In this document: piece after piece, positions 8,929 to 17,801 of the stretch | How the letters are laid out: each line of letters starts with the position of its first letter | Position numbering within the stretch: position 1 is the first letter of the stretch | From: Pseudomonadota bacterium | GTDB lineage: Bacteria > Pseudomonadota > Alphaproteobacteria > Rhizobiales > Xanthobacteraceae | DNA: 64,000 nucleotides | Assembly (NCBI GenBank): GCA_023451825.1 | Contig: JAEXYA010000050.1 | Location: 1-64,000 of the forward strand | Reading direction: 5' to 3' | Notes under the pieces: generated by a model | Database searches by the model: none | Told to the model about the DNA's origin: nothing | The model's input: only the letters and a program-made list of their open reading frames with translations | Translations under genes and position numbers: made by a program

Positions 8929-9012
8929 CGTCATTGCGAGCGCAACGAAGCAATCCAGTTCTTTCTTCACTTGGATTCTGGATTGCTTCGTCGCTTCGCT
9001 CCTCGCGATGAC
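8929..9012. repeat. Family E palindromic repeat inside the prkA operon
   Basis: The arms are CGTCATTGCGAG and CTCGCGATGACG, with CAATCCAG and CTGGATTG nested inside. ATTGC pairs with GCAAT around a loop GAGCGCAACGAA, a close variant of the AGCGNAGCG loop. It lies between the prkA stop and the DUF444 start. Confidence 0.9.
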
Positions 9013-9027
9013 GAAGCTACGTCATAA

Positions 9028-10971
9028 CTACCCCGCCTGTTTCACCCGCATGTACCATTCGACAAGACGGCGCACCTGGCGTTCGGTGTAGCCGCGCTCG
9101 ACCATGCGGGCGACGAAGTCGTCGTGCTTCTTCTCGGTCTCGCCATCCTTCTTCGAGCCGAACGAGATCACCGGCAGGAGGTCCTCGACCTGCGAGAAGA
9201 TGCGCTTCTCGATGACTTCGCGGATCTTCTCGTAGGAGGTCCAGGTCGGGTTCTTGCCTGAATTATGCGCCCGCGAGCGCAACGAGAATTTCACCACCTC
9301 GTTGCGGAAGTCCTTCGGGTTGGCGATTCCCGCAGGCTTCTCGATCTTGCTCAGTTCCTGATTGAGCAAGTCGCGGTCCATCATCTGGCCGGTGTCGGGA
9401 TCCTTGAAATCCTGATCCTCGATCCACGCATCGGCATAGTCGACATAGCGGTCGAACAGGTTCTGGCCGTAATCGGCATAGGATTCCAGATAGGCTTTCT
9501 GGATCTCATGGCCGATGAATTCGGCATAGCGCGGCACCAGTTCGGCCTTGATGAATTCGAGATAGCGCTTCTCGACTTCATCGGGCAGTTGCTCGCGCCG
9601 GATCGCCTGTTCCAGCGTGTACATCAGATGCACGGGGTCCGCACCGACCTCCAGCGTGTCGTGGTTGAAGGTCGCAGCCAGGATCTTGAACGCAAAGCGT
9701 GTCGAGACGCCGTCCATGCCTTCATCAACACCCGCCGCGTCTTTGTATTCCTGCACGCTGCGCGCCTTCGGATCGCTTTCCTTCAGGCTTTCGCCGTCAT
9801 AGACGCGCATCTTGGCGAAGGTGGTGGAGTTCTCGTGCTTGCGCAGCCGCGACATGACCGAGAAGCGGGCGAGCGTTTCCAGCGTCGCCGGCGCACACGG
9901 CGCAGACGCAAGTTCGGAGCTCGAAATCAGCTTCTCATAGATCTTCTGCTCTTCCGCCACGCGCAGGCAATACGGCACCTTGATCACGCAGATACGATCG
10001 ATGAAGGCTTCATTGTTCTTGTTGGTCTTGAAGCTCTGCCATTCCGATTCGTTGGAGTGGGCGAGGATCACGCCGGTGAACGGAATCGCGCCGATATTTT
10101 CGGTGCCGATATAGTTGCCTTCCTGCGTCGCCGTGAGCAGCGGATGCAGCATCTTGATCGGCGCCTTGAACATCTCGACGAATTCAAGCACGCCCTGATT
10201 GGCGCGGTTGAGGCCGCCGGAATAGGAGTAGGCGTCGGGATCGTTCTGCGCATAGGTCTCGAGCTTGCGGATATCCACCTTGCCCACCAGCGAGGAGATG
10301 TCCTGATTGTTCTCGTCGCCCGGTTCAGTCTTCGCGATGCCGATCTGGCGCAGCCGCGATGGCTGGATGCGTGCGACACGGAACTGCGAGATGTCGCCGC
10401 CGAAGGCTTCGAGGCGCTTGTAGCACCATGGACTCATCAAGCCGGTAAGGCGTCGGCGCGGAATGCCGTATTTCTCTTCGATCATCGGGCCGAGTTGGTC
10501 GGGATCGAACAGCGACAGCGGGCTTTCGAACACGGGCGAGAGTTCATCGCCGGCCTTCAACACATAGATAGGATGCACCTCCATCAGCTGCTTCAGGCGC
10601 TCGGCGAGCGACGACTTGCCGCCGCCGACAGGGCCGAGCAGATAAAGGATCTGCTTGCGCTCTTCCAATCCCTGCGCGGCATGACGGAAGAAGGCAACGA
10701 TGCGCTCGATCGTGTCTTCCATGCCGTGGAAGCCGGTAAATGCCGGATATGACCTGATGGTCCGATTCAAAAAAATACGGCCAAGGCGGGAGTCCTTGGC
10801 CGTGTCGATCATTTCGGGCTCACCGATCGCAGCTAACAACCGCTCTGCAGCGTTCGCGTATTTCATGGGATCGCCGCGGCAGGACTCCAGATATTCGGAC
10901 ATCGACATGTCCGTCTGGCTCCGGGCTTCGAAGGTTCGAGCGAACGCGTTGAACAGAGAATCGTTATACAT
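9028..10971 (-). CDS. prkA: PrkA family serine protein kinase / AAA protein (YeaG-like)
   Basis: The 647-residue protein has an AAA-type N-terminal domain with Walker A GPVGGGKS at 113-120 and a C-terminal PrkA kinase-like domain. PrkA/YeaG proteins act in starvation and stationary-phase responses; both kinase and protease activities have been proposed in the family. The ATG at 10971 has GAGAGGG just upstream on the minus strand. It heads the prkA-DUF444-spoVR operon. The roughly 340 bases upstream presumably hold its promoter; a TATACC-like -10 is visible near 11026-11031 but I find no convincing -35 partner. Confidence 0.95.
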   Translation of the reverse strand: MYNDSLFNAFARTFEARSQTDMSMSEYLESCRGDPMKYANAAERLLAAIGEPEMIDTAKDSRLGRIFLNRTIRSYPAFTGFHGMEDTIERIVAFFRHAAQGLEERKQILYLLGPVGGGKSSLAERLKQLMEVHPIYVLKAGDELSPVFESPLSLFDPDQLGPMIEEKYGIPRRRLTGLMSPWCYKRLEAFGGDISQFRVARIQPSRLRQIGIAKTEPGDENNQDISSLVGKVDIRKLETYAQNDPDAYSYSGGLNRANQGVLEFVEMFKAPIKMLHPLLTATQEGNYIGTENIGAIPFTGVILAHSNESEWQSFKTNKNNEAFIDRICVIKVPYCLRVAEEQKIYEKLISSSELASAPCAPATLETLARFSVMSRLRKHENSTTFAKMRVYDGESLKESDPKARSVQEYKDAAGVDEGMDGVSTRFAFKILAATFNHDTLEVGADPVHLMYTLEQAIRREQLPDEVEKRYLEFIKAELVPRYAEFIGHEIQKAYLESYADYGQNLFDRYVDYADAWIEDQDFKDPDTGQMMDRDLLNQELSKIEKPAGIANPKDFRNEVVKFSLRSRAHNSGKNPTWTSYEKIREVIEKRIFSQVEDLLPVISFGSKKDGETEKKHDDFVARMVERGYTERQVRRLVEWYMRVKQAG

Positions 10972-11315
10972 TGATCCCTCTCTTTGTTCGGTCGGCCGTC
11001 CTATTGTTCGCGATCCCTTTTTATGGTATAGGCGCGCAGCTCAAATCTGATCGCGACTCAATATCAGCGCTTGGTCTTCAGAACACATCCTGATCAGTCG
11101 CCGCGCAATGCGATCCGCGTGCAATGCGCGACTCATCTTCAGGCACATGCTTATAAGTTAGGCGAGATTCGCTGGCTCTCAAGGCCCGCGTAAGCATTTG
11201 TGTGTGATGTGACTCCGACGACACAAAATCGTCGTACGTCGAAAATGCTTCTGATGACGCGCAAAGCGGCGCGATATTCGCCGTGCAATAAAGAGTTAAT
11301 GTAGATGAACGCGCT
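10972..11315. other. Intergenic region upstream of prkA
   Basis: This 344-base stretch separates the DUF1178 stop from the prkA start. It contains the prkA ribosome-binding site and presumably its promoter. An open frame of 96 codons crosses it on the minus strand (11078-11368), but it lacks a ribosome-binding site, has unconvincing protein composition and overlaps the DUF1178 end, so I do not call it. No palindromic repeat, tRNA or terminator hairpin was found. Confidence 0.6.
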
Positions 11316-11777
11316 TTAGTTCCGGTCGCCAGGCAATATGGGAATCGGCGCCACCTCGATGCCTTCATCGATCAGCGAGCGCGCTTCCTCGAGCGAAGCC
11401 TCGCCATAGATCGGCCGATGCTCCTTGTCGCCATAATGCATGGCGCGGGCTTCGGTGGGAAAGCTCTCGCCGACATTGTCGGCGTTGCTGGTGATGTGGT
11501 CGCGCAATTCCTTGAGCTTGGCACGCAATTCGGCTTCCTGCGGCGCCATCATCAGCGGCGCGTTGTCGGCCGGCGCGGGCTGGGTGACGACATCTTGCCG
11601 TTTCTGGTTGCCCTTGCGTCCGATCTGCGGAGCCATGATGGCCTTCTCGACTTTCGCCGAGCCGCATTGCGGACAGGTGACCAGCTTGCGTTTCACCTGG
11701 GAGTCGTAAGCGCCGGAGCTCTGGAACCAGCTTTCGAAAGCGTGGCCCTTGTCGCAACGCAGATTGTAACGGATCAT
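11316..11777 (-). CDS. DUF1178 family protein
   Basis: The 153-residue protein has an N-terminal zinc-ribbon-like pattern: Cys8 in LRCDKGH and CPQC at about 35-38. A charged helical C-terminal half follows. This architecture is DUF1178, widespread in alphaproteobacteria and of unknown function. Its start overlaps the nitrilase-family gene stop by four bases, so it is translated from the same mRNA as grxC and the nitrilase homologue. Confidence 0.9.
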   Translation of the reverse strand: MIRYNLRCDKGHAFESWFQSSGAYDSQVKRKLVTCPQCGSAKVEKAIMAPQIGRKGNQKRQDVVTQPAPADNAPLMMAPQEAELRAKLKELRDHITSNADNVGESFPTEARAMHYGDKEHRPIYGEASLEEARSLIDEGIEVAPIPILPGDRN

Positions 11778-12658
11778 GTCGCGTCACGCACCAGATGCAG
11801 ATGGGCAGGCCCGGCCTTGGCATCATGGATGCCGAAGCGGCGGCCATGCTGCAATGACGGCACCGTATTGCGCGCTTCGGTCACCTTGGCGGGATCGATC
11901 TCGGCAATGATGAAGCCGGGATCGGTGCCCTTGGCTTCCGCGATCACGACGCCCCATGGATCGATGATCAGCGAATGGCCATAGGTCGAGCGCTTGTTCT
12001 CATGCGTGCCGCCTTGCGCGGCTGCGAACACGAAACAGCCGTTCTCGATGGCGCGGGCGCGCAGCAGCGTGTGCCAATGCGCTTCGCCGGTCTTCTGGGT
12101 GAAGGCGGAGGGGACAGTGAGGTACGACGCGCCGGCTTCGGCGAGTGCGCGATAAAGTGCCGGGAAACGTACGTCGTAGCAGATGGTAATGCCGATGCGG
12201 CCCCAGGGCAGATCGGAGATCACGGCTGTTTCGCCGGGCTGGTAGTTCGCGGATTCGCGATAGGTCTCGCCGTTCGGCAAATCGATGTCGAACATATGGA
12301 TCTTGTCGTAGGTGGCGAGCGACTCGCCGCTCGGCGCGATGAAGAACGCGCGGTTGGCAGCGCGCTCCGGCGTCGCCTGCACGGCGAGTGATCCGATATG
12401 CAGATAGATGCCGAGTTCTGCCGCGAGGGCACGATAGGCCTTCAGCGACTCGTCATCGTCCTGCGTGCGCAGATGTTCGAACAGCCCGGCCCGGCCGGTC
12501 TGCATCATGTTGGTGACTTCGGGCGTCTGCACGTAATTGGCGCCGGCCAGCGCGGCCTCGCGGATCAGGTGGCGACCCTGTTCGAGGCTGTCGCGCGGGT
12601 TGAGCGCGGTGCGCATTTGCACCATGGCGGCGACGAATGTCTGCTTTTGCTCGGTCAT
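11774..12658 (-). CDS. Carbon-nitrogen hydrolase, Nit1 / omega-amidase-like
   Basis: The 294-residue enzyme has the nitrilase-superfamily triad: Glu47 in TPEVTN, Lys119 in YDKIHMFD and Cys160 in ITICYDVRFP. The sequence style is that of Nit1/Nit2 proteins that hydrolyse deaminated glutathione or alpha-keto acid amides. Its position directly after a glutaredoxin gene fits metabolite repair linked to glutathione. It overlaps the grxC end and the DUF1178 start by four bases each, so the three are tightly coupled. Confidence 0.92.
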   Translation of the reverse strand: MTEQKQTFVAAMVQMRTALNPRDSLEQGRHLIREAALAGANYVQTPEVTNMMQTGRAGLFEHLRTQDDDESLKAYRALAAELGIYLHIGSLAVQATPERAANRAFFIAPSGESLATYDKIHMFDIDLPNGETYRESANYQPGETAVISDLPWGRIGITICYDVRFPALYRALAEAGASYLTVPSAFTQKTGEAHWHTLLRARAIENGCFVFAAAQGGTHENKRSTYGHSLIIDPWGVVIAEAKGTDPGFIIAEIDPAKVTEARNTVPSLQHGRRFGIHDAKAGPAHLHLVRDAT

Positions 12659-12924
12659 GCCGCCGCTCCTTCAATCATGCTGTCGAGCTTGCCCTCGCGA
12701 TCGAGCGCATAGAGGTCGTCGCAGCCGCCGATATGGGTGCCGCCGATGAAGATCTGCGGGAAGGTCGCGCCCGGGCGGGTGCGGTCGAACATCTCTTGGC
12801 GCAGGTTCGGGTCCGTCGCGGTATCGAAATGGGTGAACTCGGCCTTCTTGCGCTGGAGCAGCGAGATGGCGGCACTGCAATAGCCGCAGCCGGGGCGGGT
12901 ATAGATTTCGATGGCGGCAGCCAT
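12655..12924 (-). CDS. grxC: Glutaredoxin 3
   Basis: This 89-residue glutathione-dependent disulfide reductase has the dithiol site Cys13-Gly-Tyr-Cys16 and the cis-proline TFPQIF followed by GGCDD, which form the glutathione site. The start at 12924 gives MAAAIEIYTRPGC, the normal family N-terminus; the longer frame adds 26 unrelated residues. It probably supplies electrons to ribonucleotide reductase or peroxiredoxins in the cytosol. It lies 40 bases after comF and overlaps the nitrilase homologue by four bases. Confidence 0.94.
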   Translation of the reverse strand: MAAAIEIYTRPGCGYCSAAISLLQRKKAEFTHFDTATDPNLRQEMFDRTRPGATFPQIFIGGTHIGGCDDLYALDREGKLDSMIEGAAA

Positions 12925-12964
12925 TCCGGGCACTCCAGGGACGTCACAGAATTGTGTCACCGGA

Positions 12965-13774
12965 TTATATGGGGCCGCCGCCACCCTCGACAACCCGGGC
13001 AAAGACCAGCAGATCGACCTGCGCCGCCTTGGCTCGCAGCAAGGCGCGCGCGCAGGCGTCCGATGTGGCCCCGGATGTCAGCACATCATCGACCAATACG
13101 ACGCGGCGGCCCTGAATCTGGTGCCGCCGCTCGGAGGGCACCTTGAACGCGCCCTGCACATTGCTGGCGCGTTGGCTGCGCGACAGCCCAATCTGGTGTT
13201 CGGTCGGCCGGATCCGCCGGAGCGCATCGCCTGCCACGGGAATGGCGCTGGCGCGTCCGATCGCCTGCGCCAGCGCGCCCGATTGGTTGAATCGCCTGCT
13301 GAAGGCACGCCGCCAGTGCAGCGGCACCGGAAGCAGGACGTCGGCATCGGCCAGCAGTTCGTGCCCTGCGCGCGCCATCCATTTGCCCATGGTCGGGGCG
13401 AGGTCGGTGCGGTCGTGGTATTTCAGGTGATGAACCAATGTGCGGGCGACCTCGTCATAGCGCACGGCGGCGCGGGCGCGGTGATAGGCCGGTGGCGCTG
13501 CGATGGCCTGCATGGACAGGATGTCCGGTCCGGGATCGTACACGAAGGGAATGCCGAGCCGCGTGCAGAAGGGCGGCGCGATGAAGGAGAGCTGGCTCCA
13601 GCAGGCGGCGCAGACGCCGTCGCCGGCGACGGGTTCCCGACAAGCCACGCATTGCAGGGGGAGCGCGATGTCGAGGGCGAGGCGGGCCGACTGCGCCACA
13701 GTGCGCCGGCAATAGTGAAGCGCGCCGCGCAGCCGCGCGGGCAGGGACCACGGTGCTGTCGCTTCGGTGTCCAT
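12965..13774 (-). CDS. ComF family phosphoribosyltransferase-like protein
   Basis: The 269-residue protein has an N-terminal zinc-binding double CxxC (Cys42-Val-Ala-Cys45 and Cys55-Ala-Ala-Cys58) and a C-terminal type I phosphoribosyltransferase fold with the PRPP motif VVLVDDVLTSGAT at about 224-236. ComF homologues act in DNA uptake or handling in competent species; the role in this group is unknown. First gene of the comF-grxC-nitrilase-DUF1178 run. It diverges from the methyltransferase gene at 13950, and repeat A3 lies between the two starts. Confidence 0.93.
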   Translation of the reverse strand: MDTEATAPWSLPARLRGALHYCRRTVAQSARLALDIALPLQCVACREPVAGDGVCAACWSQLSFIAPPFCTRLGIPFVYDPGPDILSMQAIAAPPAYHRARAAVRYDEVARTLVHHLKYHDRTDLAPTMGKWMARAGHELLADADVLLPVPLHWRRAFSRRFNQSGALAQAIGRASAIPVAGDALRRIRPTEHQIGLSRSQRASNVQGAFKVPSERRHQIQGRRVVLVDDVLTSGATSDACARALLRAKAAQVDLLVFARVVEGGGGPI

Positions 13775-13812
13775 GGGGAGAGGCTAATCCCGGCGCGGCG
13801 GATGCTCAAGCC

Positions 13813-13899
13813 GTAGGGTGGGCAAAGCGCAGCGTGCCCAGCTTGACCTGCCGTGCATGTGAAGGTGGGCACGTCGCTATGCTCCTTGGCCCACCCTAC
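13813..13899. repeat. Family A palindromic repeat (A3) between divergent genes
   Basis: The left arm is GTAGGGTGGGCAAAGCG. The right half keeps the GGTGGGC/GCCCACC stem but its loop is altered and longer. This is the only complete A, B or C element here that lies between two gene starts rather than beside a gene end. Confidence 0.88.
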
Positions 13900-13949
13900 G
13901 GGCGCGAGCGCGATTGCTACTCCTTCCGCTTCAGCGTACCAAGCGCCCC

Positions 13950-14795
13950 ATGAACCAGCCCCACACCGCCCCGATCCTGTTCGACCGCGCTCTCCTGCGT
14001 GCGCGGCAGGCGCGTGCTTTGAGGCAAGGCGCCGACACGTTCCTGCTCGATCGCGTCATCGAGGATATGAGTGACAGGCTGCAGGCGGTGTTACGGCAAT
14101 TCGGCAATGGCGTGGATGTCGGGACGCCCGGCGCGAGCCTGACCGACATGCTCAGTGGCCGTGTGGCCTCGCTTGCGCATGTCGATGTGCCCGATGACGA
14201 GAGCAAAGGCCTCGGCCTCGCGCCGGCCTCGCTCGATCTCGCGGTGTCCGCGCTGGGGCTGCATCTGGTCAACGATCTGCCCGGCGTGATGGCGCAGCTG
14301 CGCCGCGCGCTCAAACCGGATGGTTTTCTGATCGCGGCGCTGCTCGGCGGCGATACGCTCACCGAACTCCGCCAGTCCTTCGCTGCCGCTGAAGCCGAGC
14401 TTGAAGGCGGCATCTCGCCGCGCGTCGCGCCGATGGCGGATCTGCGCGATGTCGGCGCTTTGCTGCAGCGTGCGGGCTTTGCCCTGCCGGTCACCGATGT
14501 GGATAGCGTCGTCGTGCGCTACAGCAGCGCCTTTGCCCTGATGCAGGATCTCCGCCGCATGGGGGCGACGAATATCCTGATGGAGCGTCGCCGCACGCCG
14601 CTGCGCCGCGCGACCTTGCTGCGGATGGCGCAAATCTATGCCGAGCGTTTTGCCGATGCGGATGGCCGTATCCGCGCGACCTTCGACATTATCTGGCTGT
14701 CCGGCTGGGCGCCGCATGAGAGCCAGCAGAAGCCGCTCAAGCCGGGTTCAGCGAAAGCGAGCCTGGCGGATGCGGTGCGGGGTGTGAAATCGTAG
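13950..14795 (+). CDS. SAM-dependent methyltransferase (NDUFAF5/BioC-like)
   Basis: The 281-residue protein resembles the NDUFAF5/BioC-type class I methyltransferase family. DLAVSALGLHLVNDLPG and LRRALKPDGFLIAALLGG are the recognisable post-I segments. The canonical glycine-rich motif I is replaced by VDVGTPGAS, so cofactor binding may be atypical. The start at 13950 (MNQPHTAP) is chosen because the upstream extension enters the region after repeat A3. The stop codon TAG (14793-14795) is part of repeat C2. NDUFAF5-type enzymes modify respiratory complex I in mitochondria; that role here is only an analogy. Confidence 0.85.
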   Translation: MNQPHTAPILFDRALLRARQARALRQGADTFLLDRVIEDMSDRLQAVLRQFGNGVDVGTPGASLTDMLSGRVASLAHVDVPDDESKGLGLAPASLDLAVSALGLHLVNDLPGVMAQLRRALKPDGFLIAALLGGDTLTELRQSFAAAEAELEGGISPRVAPMADLRDVGALLQRAGFALPVTDVDSVVVRYSSAFALMQDLRRMGATNILMERRRTPLRRATLLRMAQIYAERFADADGRIRATFDIIWLSGWAPHESQQKPLKPGSAKASLADAVRGVKS

Positions 14796-14879
14796 GGCGG
14801 ATGAGCGAAGCGCAATCCGCCGGCCGAATCCAAAGTTGAAACTCCGCGGCGGATTACGCCGTCGGCTCATCCGCCCTAC
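14792..14879. repeat. Family C palindromic repeat (C2) supplying a stop codon
   Basis: The element runs from GTAGGGCGGATGAGCG to CTCATCCGCCCTAC. Bases 2-4 are the TAG stop of the methyltransferase. It fills the space between two convergent genes and ends ten bases before the mutT stop. Confidence 0.92.
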
Positions 14880-14888
14880 GGCTGCGAG

Positions 14889-15287
14889 TTACAGCAACCC
14901 CGTCAGATGCGGGATCAGCGGGATATCCGCTGCCGGCATCGGATAGTCGCGCAGCTTGTTCGGCCGCACCCATTTGAGGTTTTGGCCTTCCTTCGAGATC
15001 GCCAGACCTTCCCAGCGCCGGCAAATATAAAGCGGCATCAGGAGATGGAAGTCGTCATAGGCATGGCTGGCAAAGGTCAGCGGCGCCAGGCACGCTTCCT
15101 TCACCGTGATGCCGAGCTCTTCATGCAACTCGCGGATCAGCGCCGCCTCCGGCCGTTCGCCCGGCTCCAGCTTGCCGCCGGGAAATTCCCAGAGGCCAGC
15201 CAGTGTCTTGCCCTCCGGCCGCTGTGCAATCAGCACGCGGCCGTCGGCATCGATCAGTGCAGCAGCGACGACGAGGACGAGTTTCAC
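14889..15287 (-). CDS. mutT: 8-oxo-dGTP diphosphatase (MutT, Nudix hydrolase)
   Basis: This 132-residue Nudix enzyme removes oxidised dGTP from the nucleotide pool. The Nudix box is complete: Gly38, Glu44, Arg52-Glu53, Glu56-Glu57 and Gly59. Its start overlaps the argJ stop by four bases, so it is co-translated with argJ, a common pairing in this bacterial group. Confidence 0.93.
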   Translation of the reverse strand: MKLVLVVAAALIDADGRVLIAQRPEGKTLAGLWEFPGGKLEPGERPEAALIRELHEELGITVKEACLAPLTFASHAYDDFHLLMPLYICRRWEGLAISKEGQNLKWVRPNKLRDYPMPAADIPLIPHLTGLL

Positions 15288-16549
15288 GACCGATAGTCGC
15301 CATTGATGGCGACATATTCCTTGGTGAGGTCGCAGGTCAGCACGCGGTCGCGGCCCTTGCCGAGGCCGAGGGCGACCTTGATCTGCACCTTGTCGTTCTT
15401 CATGGCATTGGACACTTCGGTCTCGTCATAGGACGGATCGCGCGCGCCGGACTTGGCGACGCGGATGCCGTTGAACGAGATCGACAGCTTGTCGCGATTG
15501 GCGGGCTCGCCGGCCTTGCCGACAGCCATCACCACGCGGCCCCAGTTGGCGTCCTCACCGGCGATCGCCGTCTTCACCAGCGGCGAATTGGCGATCGACA
15601 TGGCGATCTTGCGGGCCGATGCCTTGGTGGTTGCGCCTTCGACGACGACTTCCACCAGCTTGCGCGCGCCTTCGCCGTCACGGGCGACCTGCTCGGCGAG
15701 ATCATTGAGGATCACCTGCAGCGCTTTCACGAACGCCTTGAGGCGGACATCGCTCGCCTTGGTGATTTTCGGCGCGCCCTGCGCAGCGGCGGCACCGGTG
15801 GCGAACATCAGCAGCGTGTCGGAGGTCGAGGTGTCGCCGTCAATTGTCACCGCATTGAACGAGTCCGCCACACCGGCCTTGAGCAGCGCCTGCAGCGCCG
15901 GCGCCGAGATCGGTGCGTCGGTGAAGATGAAGGACAGCATGGTCGCCATGTCAGGCGCGATCATGCCGGCGCCCTTGGCCATGCCGTTGATGGTGACGGT
16001 GGCCTTGCCGAGCTTCACCTTGGCGGTGGCGACCTTCGGGAAGGTGTCGGTGGTCATGATCGCCTTGGCGGCGTCCAGCCAGCCATCGGGCGTCACGGTT
16101 TCGGCGAGCTTGTCGAGCACGCCATTGAATTTGGTGGCGTCGAGCGGCTCGCCGATCACGCCGGTGGAGGCGAGGAAGATTTCGTTCGGCTTGCAGCCGA
16201 CAGCCTTCGCGGCGATGTCGCCGGTGAGCTTGGTCGAGGCCTTGCCGGTCTTGCCGGTGAACGCATTGGCATTGCCGGAATTCACCACCAGCGCCTGAGC
16301 CAATCCTCCCTTAGAAGATTTGCCGCCCTTCAGCACCGCCCGGCACCATTCCACCGGTGCCGACGGGCACTTCGATGTGGTGAACACGCCGGCTGCCGTC
16401 GTGCCCTTGTCCATCACCGCGAGCAGCACATCGGTGCGGCCCTTGTAGCGGATGCCGGCGGCAGCGGTGCCGAGGCGAACGCCTGCGATTTCCGGCATCG
16501 CCGGAACATTGGTGGGAGCAAGGGGCGAAACGGGAGATGCTTTGGCCAT
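15284..16549 (-). CDS. argJ: Bifunctional glutamate N-acetyltransferase / N-acetylglutamate synthase
   Basis: The 421-residue Ntn-fold enzyme performs the first and fifth steps of cyclic arginine biosynthesis. The self-cleavage motif ATML is at 202-205, with Thr203 becoming the new N-terminal nucleophile of the beta chain. SGNANAFTG (91-99) is a conserved alpha-chain segment. Length is normal. It precedes mutT with a four-base overlap. Confidence 0.96.
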   Translation of the reverse strand: MAKASPVSPLAPTNVPAMPEIAGVRLGTAAAGIRYKGRTDVLLAVMDKGTTAAGVFTTSKCPSAPVEWCRAVLKGGKSSKGGLAQALVVNSGNANAFTGKTGKASTKLTGDIAAKAVGCKPNEIFLASTGVIGEPLDATKFNGVLDKLAETVTPDGWLDAAKAIMTTDTFPKVATAKVKLGKATVTINGMAKGAGMIAPDMATMLSFIFTDAPISAPALQALLKAGVADSFNAVTIDGDTSTSDTLLMFATGAAAAQGAPKITKASDVRLKAFVKALQVILNDLAEQVARDGEGARKLVEVVVEGATTKASARKIAMSIANSPLVKTAIAGEDANWGRVVMAVGKAGEPANRDKLSISFNGIRVAKSGARDPSYDETEVSNAMKNDKVQIKVALGLGKGRDRVLTCDLTKEYVAINGDYRS

Positions 16550-16660
16550 GAGCGCTTTCAGCTTTTAGAAAGAAGATGACGCGCTCTCTAACATCTCTCG
16601 CTCCGAGGTGGGAGAGGCGTTTGCCGTCATCTCCCTGTCACGTGAACGCTGCGGAGGCGC

Positions 16661-16975
16661 TCAGCCGGGCCCGAACTTGAATCGGCCGTCGCTTTCGAGA
16701 AACGGTCCGCTGCGCATATAGAGCTGGCCGTTTTCGCCGATGAAGAAGAGTGTGTTCTTCGGCACCTTCTTCGCGCCCTTCAGCAAGAACTTGGCGTTGT
16801 TGGTGCCCATCTTATACGCGAAGGTCTTGCCGGCCGCGTCATAGCCGTAGCCCATGTCAGGGGTGAGCACCCAGGGTATGGCACCTGCTGTGGGCGCCTG
16901 CGCGTGGGCCGGCAGTGCGAAGGCAGCGCTTGCCAATAAGGCTGCGCCAAACAGTGTGAAAGCGCGAACGGTCAT
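16661..16975 (-). CDS. Small secreted protein of unknown function
   Basis: The 104-residue product starts at MTVRAFTLFG and has a clear Sec signal peptide ending near AHA-QAPTAG (about 26). The mature part is about 78 residues, rich in Gly, Lys and Phe, with LFFIGENGQLYMRSGPF in the middle and no cysteine. I do not recognise a family. The longer upstream frame lacks secretion features, so 16975 is preferred. It reads divergently from the secreted protein at 17164. Confidence 0.7.
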   Translation of the reverse strand: MTVRAFTLFGAALLASAAFALPAHAQAPTAGAIPWVLTPDMGYGYDAAGKTFAYKMGTNNAKFLLKGAKKVPKNTLFFIGENGQLYMRSGPFLESDGRFKFGPG

Positions 16976-17163
16976 CCCCCGATCTCCGTGTTCTCTCGTG
17001 CTGATGAGGTCAGTGCCGTTGTTCGGCACATCGTGTTATGAACAAATCACGAACGCATGCGCGTCGTCAACAAGTAGCGCAATATCGCTCAGTTTGTCAT
17101 TTCGCGCGCGTCGCGACATGACTATCTTTCGTCGCCGGGCAAGCCGGCTGACGAAGTGAGGCG

Positions 17164-17655
17164 ATGGGGATGGTTCGAATGCGCGGTGTCTTCAAATCGA
17201 TATCTGTTGTGGGCCTGATGGCATTCGCGCCCGGCCTGGCGCAGGCCGACGACTTCAATCTCAGCCACAATCAACGGATTTCCTGCAGCCGCGGCCTCAG
17301 CCCGGGCAAGCTATCGACGGCAACCTGCCGCTCCTATGCGTATCTGTTCAATGCCAAGACGTCGGAATATTTCCGCTGCACCGTCTCGGTGTCGATGACG
17401 CGCGACACCAAGGAAGTCATCAACGTGCAGAGCGATGGCGGCTGCAGCAAGAAAGCGCGCATCTTCGATACCGATGGCAACTATTCGTTCGATGTCGCCG
17501 AAACCGAACCGCCGAACACCAATTCTTTCTTCGGGAATGGCGGTGTCGTGCTGTGGGCGAGCGACAACACCCAGCAGAAGGTCCGCGCCTGCGTGACGAT
17601 CCCGTCGGGTGTCGGCCCCGACGTCGCGCGCTGCGTCGATATGAAGTTCGAGTAG
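17164..17655 (+). CDS. Secreted cysteine-containing hypothetical protein
   Basis: The 163-residue product has a signal peptide ending at about AQA-DDFN (29). The mature domain has six cysteines (for example ISCSRGLS, ATCRSY, FRCTVS, GGCSKK), suggesting periplasmic disulfides. GTGAGG lies just upstream; translation may begin at 17164 or at in-frame ATGs at 17170 or 17179. No family recognised. It is convergent with the Bug receptor gene, with family G repeat G1 between their stops. Confidence 0.75.
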   Translation: MGMVRMRGVFKSISVVGLMAFAPGLAQADDFNLSHNQRISCSRGLSPGKLSTATCRSYAYLFNAKTSEYFRCTVSVSMTRDTKEVINVQSDGGCSKKARIFDTDGNYSFDVAETEPPNTNSFFGNGGVVLWASDNTQQKVRACVTIPSGVGPDVARCVDMKFE

Positions 17656-17677
17656 AGCTATGGCCCCGGCAGAAGTG

Positions 17678-17787
17678 CACCCTCTCCCGCTCTTGCGGGG
17701 AGGGCCGAGGTGGGGGGGCGGCAAACGCAGGCGATCGTGTGTGGGGCTTCCCCCACCCTACCCTCCCCCGCAAGAGCGGGAGAGGGG
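17678..17787. repeat. Family G palindromic repeat (G1)
   Basis: The arms are CCCTCTCCCGCTCTTGCGGG and a partner ending GCAAGAGCGGGAGAGGG. Each half contains a CCCGC-tctt-GCGGG type hairpin. It lies between two convergent stops (17655 and 17802). Confidence 0.88.
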
Positions 17788-17801
17788 ACGACAGCGTTTC
17801 C

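Noticed and set aside
11078..11368. Possible 96-residue protein upstream of prkA
   Set aside because: No ribosome-binding site, overlaps the DUF1178 3' end, and composition is not protein-like.
15203..16579. Open frame antisense to argJ
   Set aside because: argJ is certain from its ATML motif; the antisense product has no family features.
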